Below, in pieces: positions 35,042 to 45,897 of a stretch of DNA of 64,000 nt. Location of the stretch: assembly GCA_951640195.1 (NCBI GenBank), contig OX621164.1, positions 3,701,098-3,765,097 on the forward strand, in the 5' to 3' direction. Below the pieces are notes generated by a model. That model was given only the letters and a program-made list of their open reading frames with translations. It was not told where the DNA came from and did not search any database. This stretch comes from Porpolomopsis calyptriformis. Taxonomy: Eukaryota; Basidiomycota; Agaricomycetes; Agaricales; Hygrophoraceae. Position numbers and translations under genes: made by a program. Position 1 is the stretch's first letter, and every line of letters starts with the position of its first letter.

Positions 35042-35289
35042 TTATTTCAGCCAGGCCTCTAAGTGAACGCAAGGGAGAAGGGCAGGTAGAAGAAGGTGGC
35101 AGGATCAGGATCGAATGGCGCAGTGTTATTCCACAGTTGTCCTCTACTTTTTAGCTCAATCTACAGCTCCATCGACTCAATACGGTATATGCAGTGAAGT
35201 ATAGCAGGCGTAGCTGATAAATCTCGACAAACAAACCATACTTGCCCCGATCACTTTAGTGCATCTTGCTAAATCTCTTGATAAAATCC

Positions 35290-37296
35290 ATGGAGACTGA
35301 TTTGCATGCTCTCGAAACTAGCTGGTGGCCTGTTGGAAAGGTCCCGCAGGCCACGGTTCCGCTATCCTCACGATGCTATATCAAAAACACCACCCAGGAT
35401 GGACTCATGTCAGTCCAAGCGGCCCAACATATTTGTTCTCTCCCGATAAAGTGGAGGCCAATATTCACCGTCATTGACTTGTGCCAGCTTCAGCTGCAAT
35501 TTCAAAAAGAGGATGGAGGGAGTCATCTTGGAAAGTTGATGGTATGGTATGACATGCTTAGGACGTATATCATAAAGGAAGCGCAAAGAGAAAAGCCTGC
35601 GTCTGGCAGTCTTTGGATTCCTGATGTCGTTCATCGGTTCTGTGTTCGACTGGAGCTAGGGAAGGCCCACCAGCCCAAAAAACTCAAAGCATTCGAAGCC
35701 GAGCTTAGAAGCCATTATTCTTCCAGACAACACTGGTGGTATGGTAAGATATCGATATTTTCAAGGCTAGGCTTGAGTAATAAATGCTTGTATACCCAGA
35801 CCTTTTATCCTGGAAGCAGAGCAAAGAATTCTACTGGCTTCCCCAAGTCCTAAAATCCGTTGATCCTTTCAGTGACCGATCGAATTGCACCACCTGGCTT
35901 GACGGTTTCGAAGCAGACTGCATCTTATTTGGGTTCACCAATCGTTTGGAGGCTGTCGCGATCTCCTCCGTGGAACTTGAGCGTGTACCTGAGCTTGAAC
36001 TTGGACCTGGGTATGAACACGAACACGAATATGAACAAGATGATAACGATCAAGGTGAGGGTGAAGGTGAAGGTGTGTGATCCTGATGTCAATTCGATAG
36101 CTTGTTAAGTACTTATCATTCAATTAATTTCATGAGCTCCAAAAAGGAAGCGAGGACGCCCACGCAAGGACAAGCATGTTGAATTATCTAATGATTTCCC
36201 CAAAGCATGGATTCTGAGGAGTGGAGAGAGGGTTGCATCTTGCCCTATGGATTTCTTTCAGACCCTCCCTGCATTAACGGGGGGTGATGTCCCCAGAAAA
36301 AAGGCCATGAGAAAGGTACCGACTATGTTATTTTTCAATGGCGTCATATTCACCATACACAGAGAATTCAAGCGAATACAAAACCAGAAGCAGAAGCAGG
36401 CGTCTCAGCAAAGTCACTACCTGCTTCTCCTGGCAAGGACTTCCAGGTTTGTTTGTAGTTTTATGTTTGTATTTGAATGATTTGTACAGGTAAGACGCCC
36501 TAAGCAGCCCTCATTGGCAAGGCGTATACCCTCCTCAGCTATACCATCTGTGAATCACCCTCAGCAGGTGGGTCTTATCTTCTTCATACCTAGTCAGAAG
36601 CAATGGCGATTTATCCAAGAATTCGTCCAGAAAAATCGAAATCGAAATCTATCCGAAAGCCTGCTTGTAGGTCTGGATCCAGAAATAGAGGTTGAGAAAA
36701 GGAAAAGGGTATAGTATTTTCCCCATCATGTGCCTCGTGTATGCTTATATGTATGTCTCCTAGGATACGAAGGGGAAGGGGCGCGCTACAGACACCACTC
36801 TGGTGGGTATCAGGCTTGCATTCGAGTCATTCGGAGTACAAGTCCAGATGGATGGTGACGGTAGCCATCCTTTTTCTTCTAGGTCGTGGATGATGGTCAC
36901 GATAAGCTAGAACCAGAACCCATCCCACGTTGGGTGAAATTGCTCCTTCAGCCACTCAGCGGTAATGCAGATGACCTCGCAACCCACCTCCTTGATCTAT
37001 CGGATGCAACGAAAGGATACGACAAGAAAGGCATATGGGTCGATTTGTCACACTTTGATGTAGACATGGTATGTCTTTCTATCGAATATGGGGGTATTGC
37101 ATCCATCCATTTTTCTGACTAGATCAAGAATCTGGTGATGGAGTGGAAAAAGCGACAAGACTTGGCAAATTTCACTATGTTTGAGGACAACGACGAGTTG
37201 GTTTTCATGAAGAGAACGTTCAAAGGCATACACGCCCTCATTGCCAAAGGTGCCATGCACAACTTTCATAAGTATGTTGAGGAAATGATGAAATGA
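35290..37296 (+). CDS. AT-hook DNA-binding protein, copy 2
   Basis: Same eight-exon structure and about 529 residues as 10239-12245. The KRKRGRPRKDKH AT-hook is unchanged. One amino-acid difference noted: Leu in DGLMLVQAAQ of copy 1 is Ser here. Converges on the intact SUMO protease gene. Confidence 0.7.
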
Positions 37297-37430
37297 AGAC
37301 AAGGTTGCGATGCACAAATGAATAGAATGGCTGAATGAACGAATGCTGAACGAATGCTGAATGCTATTACAGCTAATAAAGCTACCCCATCTTCAGACAA
37401 AAACCAGGTGAATAGTACAGTGAGTGTATA

Positions 37431-39038
37431 TTAAGATTCCTTGCGATCGCCAATCCTAAGCTTCCCAGAAACCAGCTCCATGATCATCATATTCCGAAAA
37501 TCAGCAACATCAGCCTCTTCCAAAACTGAAGGTATAGCCATACCGTTGACCAGCCACTTGAGATATTGACAGGTATACACCCCGCAATCTGTGGACCCTT
37601 TTTGTTGCGGCACAGACATATCTGTTTCGCAATTCCACCCAGAGAGATTATAATTCACCTCAGTGGTGAGATAATCGCTGACAGCCTTTTTCGACACCTG
37701 TCAGCATTTAATCAGGAACTCTGTGGCTTGAAAATCTCACTTTAATAATGCCTGCCCGGGTCTTCGCATTTCCGCATGCAGTCATACTATCATAGAACTC
37801 CCAGCGTCGATCCGTGAAGTTCATCCTCAGCAGCAGCCAGTGATTTTGGTTTTGGTTTACGGGGATATAAAGGGACTTCAAGGTTTCCAACGTCTCGTTG
37901 ATGGAGGACAAAGCAGCTGCATACCATCCACGTTTGACCTTTTGGCCATTCTTGGTAACCTGTCAGATCGATGGAAGGAAGGAAACGTTTGGGAAAAGGG
38001 CTTACCAACTCTGCAGAGAGCAACCTTGTTGCGCCACCATAATCCTTGTGGTCTAGGTTTGATACCTGAGGCCAGAAATATGTCGATATCAGTTTTACTT
38101 CTTTATCCTTATTCTGAGCCCGACAGAGATCGATGTATGAGCCTAGGATAGAGTCATCCAATTCGGCGCCTGGGTTAAGCTTTTGTAGAGCTTTGTGGTC
38201 AACGAGGGAGGTGGAGCGTGGGCATACCAAGGATGGGTCTGCAAGCAGACGTATCCAAGGCATCGTGGAACGCTCTTCCTTGGAGAAAAAGGCATAGATC
38301 GGGGTGTCGACAAATTTCAATGGTTTGTTTGCCTCTTTTACACCAAATAGTTAGTCTTCAACAAGCAGAGAAAACGCAATGTCTTACCAGCTGCAATAGT
38401 ACTGCTTGGGCATGCTCGCAAAAACACATGGAATTGCCAGGCGTAAAGTCTTGTCTTTTTCTCTGGGAAGCCTAGGTGGTCTTTTGAAATTTCTAGCCAC
38501 CTGGGCAGATAAAGCTGGACACTGGGGGTTTTTAAAGCCCTTTCCCACTCTGCGTGTCAATTAAAATTAAAATCGAAGCGTGAATAAATATCTCATTACA
38601 CTCACCGTCCAGAGAGGGTGCAGGCATGCCTTCATCCTTCCAGGCACCATATCTCTTAATGAGTTCCATAAAGTCATTGCGGCCCTCTGGGATATGGGTG
38701 CATCCACAGAATGTTCGCCATAGCCATGGGGTGAGGACTTCAGGCGAGCGCAAATTATGCCCCTTCACCCCCTTGAAGTAGTCCTCTATGGCAGCACGCA
38801 ACCGAGTGTGGTAGTTGTAGTTATGGCTGTACTGGCCAGTAGCACTTGTATGCCAATACATGTAGTGCGCATCAAAGAGCGCAAGCTCGAATGCTGGGAG
38901 GCCATCATCATGCAATTCGCAGCATATCGTGCCTATCCAGATGAAATTACGTCCAAAGGTCCATTTAGTGAACTTGCTAACGGGGGGGGTTGTCGACTGA
39001 TTCCAGAGGCTTTCATCGTTGGCGAAAACTTCAGCCAT
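37431..39038 (-). CDS. Ulp1-like SUMO/ubiquitin-like protease (C48), intact copy
   Basis: Five exons (39038-38606, 38549-38388, 38334-38006, 37959-37741, 37697-37431) join in frame into 469 residues. The C48 triad is in the C-terminal third: His about 348 (NQNHWLLLRM), Asp about 365 (WEFYDSM), Gln about 412-413 and Cys about 419 (VPQQKGSTDCGVYTC). These enzymes cut SUMO or related modifiers from proteins, usually in the nucleus. Exon 1 (residues 1-144) looks like a diverged FGHS-type module: ALFDAHYMYWH, then TPWLWRTFCGCTH and a GAWKDEGMP end. Exons 2-3 form a linker with an IYAFFSKEERSTMPW region. Ulp1 proteases also occur inside some DNA transposons, so an element origin is possible, but no transposase is attached here. 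Confidence 0.85.
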
Positions 39039-39446
39039 TCCTTAATTCCAGCTTAAGTTGATTCGCGTACACTAACGGAACCCACACATAAACACTCACC
39101 TCACAAAGCGACTCTATGTGAGGCTTCGGGGTTTCCTAGAAATCCTTATAGGACTAGCCACCAGTTCACTTTACTTCACTTCTTGCAGCCTTCGTTTGCC
39201 TGTCGATTAAATCAAATCACGACACAACTCATGAAACTCACTGCGTGAGCCAAAGCCCTGGGACAACCCACTTATAAGGCTGCGAACAAAGTTGCAGAGT
39301 TGGTTGTGTATAGTAATATAGAACTAACTAGTGCATCTTAGCGCATACATTTGCTGAATTCAAAAAAAAAAAAATCAAATCAAATCACGTGAGTCTCTTT
39401 TTCCTTAGCGCCGTTACAACAGACTTTTCATACACGATTAGCTGCA
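39039..39446. other. Intergenic between divergent SUMO protease and PHD-like genes
   Basis: About 400 bp that contains a short retrotransposon tail with target duplications (39209-39389). CACGTG at 39386-39391 lies 55 bp before the PHD-like gene start. Confidence 0.5.
39209..39389 (+). mobile_element. Short LINE/SINE 3' tail with target-site duplication
   Basis: A 13 bp direct repeat AAATCAAATCACG (39209-39221 and 39377-39389) flanks about 155 bp that ends in an A run (39362-39374). The inserted part resembles the 3' tail of the LINE at 43085-43970: CTCACTGCGT...CCAAAGCCC...GGGA, AACAAAGT.GCAG, TCTTAGC.C.TAC..TTGCT, then GCTGAA.TCAAAA. This is a normal signature of target-primed reverse transcription with heavy 5' truncation. 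Confidence 0.7.
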
Positions 39447-42400
39447 ATGCCCCATACACAATCAGCGACTAGCAACTTTCATGGGGATGATTACTCTGAT
39501 AGTGATTCCTCCCAAGGCAACCCACCCTCTCCGATGAATATCTCCCCGACCCAAGGCCACACAACCAATCAACCTTCACCACGCTATACCCCTGAACCCA
39601 ATGAAGGTGGTTGGAATCCCAACGATTTCCTGAACATCTCACCTTCTCCCAAAATTTCTGCACGCGGCATAGAGTATGAACAAACAAACAAACATATCTT
39701 TATGTCTCTTTATTAACATATCATCACCAACTAGCACGCAGCCAAATGCCCTCATCCACCAACCACCCCTTACCCAAGCCACCCAGCCTCCTTCCGATCC
39801 TGGCCAAGAGCGCCAAGTAGGTGAACAGACCCACCAGTCGGCTCCATCTCCATCTACCTCCACATCTCGGCCCATCGATCTCACGAAAGACAAGGCCGAC
39901 TCACACAGGTATGTATTGGATCTGATCTGTGGCATAGCATAATGACCCACATTCTGTGGTAGTCTAGAGCCATTGTTGGCAGCATTGGAACAGGTGCAAG
40001 TCGGAAACAAACTAACGCTCGCAACATTTGAAAATACCGGCAACCAAGCCACCGCCCCAGCCCAGCCCATTCCTGCATCCAAACCCACCGCCCCTGCCAA
40101 ACCCGCCGCCCGAGCCCAAACCACCGCCCCAGCTAAAACCGCCGCCCGAGCCCAAACCACCGCCCCAGCTAAAACCGCCGCCACCGCCAACCCTGCTGCC
40201 CCAGCCAAATCCGCCACTGTCAACCCCACTGCCCCTGCCAAATCCACCGCCCCTGCCAAACCCGCCGCCCCAGCCCAAACCACTGCCCCAGCCAAACCCG
40301 CCGCCACCGCCAACCCTGCTGCCCCAGCCAAATCCGCCCCCCCAGCTAAATCCGCCCCCCCAGCCAAATCCACCGCCCCTGCGACACCTGCCGCCCCTGC
40401 CAACCCTGCCGCCCCAGCCAAGGATACAGCTAATCAACCTGCTGCTGTGATGCGCGGCAGTATAGCAGAGAACCAGCCCGAGTTCAATTTCGACCTCGGT
40501 GACTTGGCAAACATTCCATGTACATCATCCTACATTGTTTCTTTGATGAACAGTTGTTGACATTACACACTCTTTTTAAACAAAGCAACCAGCTCGAGCG
40601 GAGGCAAGCCAACATCACCTCCACTTCAGGATGAAAACTTCGGCATTGATCCGATGCTCACAGCATCATCTTCAATCAACAACCATCCGTTGCCTGCATC
40701 CTCCCCCTCCCTGGATCCACCATCTCAACCCAATGCGAAGCATGTGGGTGCAGAGAGGAGGAGTTCGTCAAGTGGAGCGACGAAAAAACAGACTTCCAAC
40801 CGTGTGCCCGAGAAGAGGAAGAGGAAGGCTGCTGCAGGTGGCCGTGCAGTGAAGCGACGGCGCTATGGGTTTCACACGTCAACCTGCATCACGGATGCAC
40901 TGCCAGGAAACCCTGGCGAAGACTTTCTCCATTCATTGGAGAACATGGATAAACTGACGTCGGAAACGGCATCATCATCTCAAGATGATGATGAAGCACA
41001 AGGCAAGGGGTCGGCAAAGATGGTAAGAAGATGGGAGGAAAAATAATTTATTACGAGTCCCGCTAATATGCTGCATGTTTTGGATAGTTTTGCCAATATT
41101 GTAGTGATGGTGGGTCATTTGTGGTATGCAGTGAACCAGGGTGTGGTGTCATGCTGTGTGTTTCCTCGGACTCGACTGCGTGTGTCCAGTGGGATGTTCC
41201 TGAGGGAACTCCATGGTACTGCCTGAGGCATTGTCGCCTCAAAAAAATACTTCCCAAGGTTTGGATCTACTTCATGCAAGACAACACCACTGATTTTCCT
41301 TCTTCAGTATACAATCAACTCACGAATAAAATCATTCTTCCACGGGGGGAGGGTTATAACCCCCCTCCTCTACATCCACATATACACATGTGAGGCAAGA
41401 ATGGTCAAAGAGACACTAACCGCCCCGAATATCGCAGGGCGATTGAAAGACTTTTACAAGCACGAGCAGGATGACCAGGTGAGGGACGTTTCCTCGAATG
41501 ACCGAGTGATTTAGGCTTATGGTATTCTATAAACAGCTCCAGACTATATACGTTTACTTGAATAATGGACGCACTCTCAAAGCATTGCGCTCACAAGCGG
41601 TGGAGTGGATAAAGCGATTCCCGAACTCAGCAGTCCTTGTCGTCCTTGAAGGCCATACTACAGTTCAAACGGGGGAGTTAGTCTACGCATTCCCAGGGGC
41701 CAAAACCAACCGCCACGCCCACATCACCGAAGTAAGTAGTTGTTGGAGGACTTCATAAGAAGATGCTATCGTCGAACTGGAACTGAACCGGAACCGGTTT
41801 CCCCAGATTCTACGCGCTACTATGCAGGATGCATACGATCCCGTGTTTATGCAGAACCCATCAATCAAGGGCTTGATTGCCCTGTGCTGTGGGCACACAT
41901 TTCACCACGAGGGAAGTCTACAGTCGTGGAAGTCCCTGGTTGAAAGGTATGCAGGATTTCCCTCTTCCCCTTCCCCTTTGCGACTTCTGCCCAACAATCA
42001 ATAAACCGTTTTATCCCTCCTTCTAGTAATATCTTCACTTGGGTCATTGGATTCTCCGCAAAGGTGTTATCGCCTATCAAAGTCACATCTGCATTGCCGT
42101 TATTCGTTGAGCTGGCATTCCTTCAGCAAGAGAAGAACATGCAGGATGTGGAGGAAGCGCTGCATCGGTCATTTGACCGAGTAGACATCCTCTCACACAC
42201 ACCCGTCCTGCTCATTCGTGCATGGAAGGGATCGGAATCGGAATCAGGAGGTGACATTTCCGTCACGCAATTCGCGCTCTCCAACGAGGACTGCCCATGG
42301 GGATTGGATCCTCCGGCATGTCCGACATGTGGTGTGGGCTGTTTTGTAACGTCAAGCATGCTTGATAAGAAGGGCGATTGGTGCCGCCTTTCATGTGGAT

Positions 42401-42579
42401 TCTGCAAGTCGCGTGTGCAGAAGGTTCGTCGACCTAACTTTGTACAGGACTGTGACAAAAAGCACTTGCGGCCATACAAGTACTGTATTTTGCCGTTCCC
42501 TGTGCCACCTGACGCCTGGGCACACGCTAAGTGGAAGGAAGGTGGAAGGAAGAAGGTGGGCGAAACCCAATCAACATGA
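39447..42579 (+). CDS. PHD-like zinc-finger multidomain protein with a Pro/Ala-rich linker
   Basis: About ten exons, open and in frame from ATG 39447. Order: a Ser/Pro-rich start; a long Pro-Ala-Lys repeat region (about 40060-40430); a bipartite-like basic signal (EKRKRKAAAGGRAVKRRR); a PHD-like finger (FCQYCSDGGSFVVCSEPGCGVMLC...ACVQW...TPWYCLRHC); a middle domain; and a C-terminal Cys cluster (ACPTCGVGC...DWCRLSCGFC). The middle domain has VVLEGHTTVQTGELVYAF, LIALCCGHTF and FTWVIGFSAKVL...LPLFVELAF. The spacing of a GH strand and a CCG strand recalls CHAT/caspase-like proteases, but this is only a pattern guess. Nuclear, probably histone-reading. It lies upstream of the TET/JBP-like gene on the same strand. 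Confidence 0.65.
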
Positions 42580-43071
42580 GTGGTGTGGACCTGCCCATGT
42601 ATACGACTATATTGTACCACATCTTCCTTTGATACAAGTTGCCTCCTGAGCATGGGGCAGTGTTCGATAGTATCCTCTGTGTGATCAACAGATAAGACCT
42701 TCCTTTGTTGCAAGTCTGAGCATCATCTTTTACAAGCTTCTTCCAAGTTCAGTGTGGCAGAGGCCAGCATTTATTGGTCAAAATCTAGTATTTATATATC
42801 GGTGGTATGTTGTTCGCAATACAGTATTAGGCCCTGCCTATTCGCCCACACCCATCCTCATTCCCGCCGTTGACTCTGATCCTCGCCTTGCCTGCTCCTT
42901 CTCAATCTTTCTCCCCTCCCGTCATGTATTTGGATAGTATTCTCGGCTACTGCAGCTTAGTAGGCCAAGTCATTGATACTGATTAACTGAACTGGAACTG
43001 AACTGTGACTGGAGGCAAAGAAAGAAGGGAACGTTAATCGAAACATTCCTTTCTACAGCCTTTCTACAGAA
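42580..43071. other. Intergenic, no gene seen
   Basis: No coding region or repeat recognised before the target duplication of the LINE insertion. Confidence 0.5.
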
Positions 43072-43983
43072 ATGTGTGTCACGTTGCCCTGGAGTCATTC
43101 ACTGGGCCGTAGCCAACTAGGGAGAAAATCCCTGGTTGGGCTCGAGAGGTCAAAATCCATCGCCGGTGGGTCTCTGAGAAAGGCAGAGCGTACCCATCCA
43201 TGTTGTTACCACGTCGGTGCAGTGGTTAGTGTCCGTGTGTGTGTGCAGCTGGGTGTGATCCCCACCTGTACCCTTTAGGGAGGTCGTAATGACCAACTCT
43301 GCTATTGGACTGTACCTAGCTGGGAGGTCTTTGGACCGCTGGTTTCTTTGCCACACCAATTAGGGAGACTTATGTCGACCTGGTCCAGGTAGTACACCTA
43401 TAGGGGAGATGCTACATCGCTGAGGGCCACACACGTCAAGAAGCATTGCCTTACTGCACTCAGGGTGCCCACAAGGGACCCTTTAGACGGGTTACAAACG
43501 CGAGAACACATAATACAAGAGTGCCCGCAATACGACGAACACAAAAACCTCCTCCGGAAAGCATCAAGAAATATCTCACTGCCAGAGATCGTTCATACTC
43601 AAACCTGGAGCGTTCACCAAGACAGGCAGACCCTATGCCAAACCCAAATCCCCCACGTTCGATGAAGAACCCACAGTCCCAGTCCAACAGGATGACGACA
43701 CAACCGAGGGCAACCTAGCCCAGGAAGGCCAACCTATGGCCACACCCCCAAATGCCGAAAACGGTGCAACTCCAGCACAATAAGAAAACACCCAACTCAA
43801 CCCACAAATCACGAGACTCACTGCGTCACCCAAAGCCCCAGGGATTGACCCCCTCATATGTATATAAACAAAGTAGCAGGGCTGGTCATAGATAACCAGC
43901 CACCACGTCTTAGCACGTACGCTTGCTTGTTGCGGTATATAAATGCTGAAATCAAAAAAAAAAAAAAAAAATGTGTGTCACGT
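43072..43983 (+). mobile_element. 5'-truncated Tad-like LINE insertion with 13 bp target duplication
   Basis: ATGTGTGTCACGT occurs at 43072-43084 and 43971-43983 and flanks the insertion, which ends in an A run at 43954-43970. The last coding part reads LQTREHIIQECPQY (the Cys/His knuckle region of fungal non-LTR retrotransposons), then GAFTKTGRPYAKPKSP and ...GATPAQ with a TAA at about 43783. Frameshifts near 43640 show decay. Upstream of that (about 43190-43270) the insert holds a pol III promoter-like pair: TGCAGTGGTTAGTGTCC (A box-like) and GGGTGTGATCCCC (B box-like). The insert may thus be a SINE that borrowed the LINE tail, or a LINE with a rearranged 5' end. Confidence 0.75.
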
Positions 43984-44114
43984 GAGTCTAAGTTGAAGCC
44001 CACTGTGAGTTGCAAAGTCGTCAAGTACTACCCATTCTTAAAGTGAAATGCCTGTGAGAGGAACCCCACAAGTTCCACAACGAATGCATTGACTCATAGC
44101 TAACATTAAAGGAT

Positions 44115-45897
44115 TTGCTACGCAGTAACACATTGTTGGAAGCTTCTGGTATACCGATCCAGACCAACATCCTCCTCCTCCCTCGCCTCCAGGCTGCAAT
44201 TGACATCGAGCAGCATCCAGACTATGACCCGACTGAAGGGCAGGCATTTTTGCCCTATAATCAGCCTCCTCCGGTAGGGGATATGTCATATATGATAGAA
44301 CCCAACGATCTCGATGGTAAGGCAGAAATATCGTAACTATTAAATGAAAACATAACATTCCTATACAGGACATCCAGGAGATACATGCTGGGGAACAAAG
44401 AAAGCCAACCTCTTACCAATGATCAGAGGTATGAACATACTGGCCAATAAGGGACCAAACCCGCCCCTTTCCCCCCTGCATGTAAGGAAGAGTATTCCCT
44501 CTGTCAAAGGTCACCCTCAAACAACTTCAACTGTCAAGAGGTCAAAGAAATCAAGCCACAAGCATCGCAGGGAGCGACGGCAGGAAGCATCCCTCCACAC
44601 GATAAAAGTGGGATGCGTCAAGCCTACCAACGTCAGACTGAAACACATCGCGTCATCCATCCCAATATCGACCACGGTAGCAACGGAGACCCTTCCTGTG
44701 ACTGGCCCTGGGTTCACAGCTCTGCGGTCAGAGAAGAGCAAGAGGATCGAGATAAAGGAGTATTCTCTGGAGGATGTGTTGAGAAACGCACCCCAATTTG
44801 GGTTTAGAATCCAGGAATGGGATGGCATGTAGGTCGATTTCTACCCAATCAAACAAGATTCTCGATCTGATTCGGTGAAAATGTACTGCTAGTCGTGCGA
44901 CGCCAATCCTCGATTCTGAGGGGCGTGTGGTAGCTCTTCTAGGTGGACGTCCCCAGTCTCCTGAATGGGAAATCATACACAATGAGGCTGCCCAAAGAAT
45001 CTCAGAAGCTCGGGGGCTTTGCGAATTTTCTGCAAAGGATGCATCCCACCGCCGGTGCCGCTCTCCATCCCTCGCCTGCGGTTTTTCATTCGGAGGAGGA
45101 CAAAAAGTACAGTATACTTTTCCTCTGCCGCTATGTTTTTTTAATCACGATCTTGGAACATTTTCGTAAAGGTTCCAGGAAATCTTGGCCTTACACACAA
45201 CAATCACGCGGTCATGACGGATTTGATACAATGCTCTGCCATCCAAAGGATAGCAGGGTTCTCGAACGGGCTGTTTGCAGCTTGGGCACCACGCCTGTAC
45301 AAGTACTACTCTACCACGATGTCGGGGCTCCTAGGCCACCATCCACAGCTTAGGATGAACTTCAAAAATAGCGTCTGGAGTGCTATGACCTTCAACTTTG
45401 GTCCTAAGACGATATGTCTGCCTCATCGCGACTTCTCGAACCTTGCCTTTGGGTGGTGTGCTATTACTGCGTTAGGAGACTTTGATCCGAAAAAAGGAGG
45501 CCACCTTTTACTTTGGGATATTAAGTTGGCGATAGAGTTTCCCCCCGGTTCCACGGTGCTTATCCCTTCCGCAATATTCTGTCACTCCAACACCAAGGTG
45601 CAGGCACACGAGACCCGTGTTTCGTGTACACAGTATGCAGCTGGAGGGCTGTTCAGATGGGTCGAGCATGGATATCGGACAGCGAATGATTTCATGATGC
45701 AGGATCCGATTGGGAAACTAGCCTGCGACTTGCAATCCTCCCCACGATGGAAGAGGGCATCGGAACTTTTCTCTACCTATTCAGAGCTAAGAGGGGTAAG
45801 CAACTTTCCATACTGCGACTCTTGCATGGCTCCGTTACCCAACAACAACTTTTTCAGGAATCTCCCTCCGGTTCATAGCAGCATATCTACTGTATAG
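44115..45897 (+). CDS. TET/JBP-like 2-oxoglutarate dioxygenase (putative 5-methylcytosine oxygenase)
   Basis: At least four in-frame exons; the start codon is not fixed. The catalytic half lies after about 45177: RIAGFSNGLFAAWAPRLYKYY, TFNFGPKTICLPHRDFSN with the HxD iron ligands, LAFGWCAITALGDFDPKKGG, LWDIKLAIEFPPGST, then IPSAIFCHSN with the distal His, ETRVSCTQYAAGGLFRWVEHG with the 2-oxoglutarate Arg. This is the pattern of the large TET/JBP family in mushroom-forming fungi, known to be expanded beside KDZ transposons. Family members oxidise 5-methylcytosine in DNA. The N-terminal part is basic (SKKSSHKHRRERRQ), suited to nuclear DNA binding. The last ~40 codons might be replaced by a short spliced end (GTAAGC at about 45795). 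It looks intact. Confidence 0.8.

Larger units (their letters stand above)
25055..38561 (+). repeat. Duplicated block D, second copy
   Basis: Same orientation and gene order as 1-13510. The right end is inside intron 1 (38550-38605) of the SUMO protease gene, which continues undisturbed to 39038. This copy therefore shows the uninterrupted site into which X is placed in the first copy. Confidence 0.95.

Noticed and set aside
40012..40437. Gly/Trp-rich minus-strand frame
   Set aside because: It is the reverse of the Pro-Ala-Lys coding repeat of the PHD-like gene, which has PHD and nuclear-signal exons in frame on both sides.
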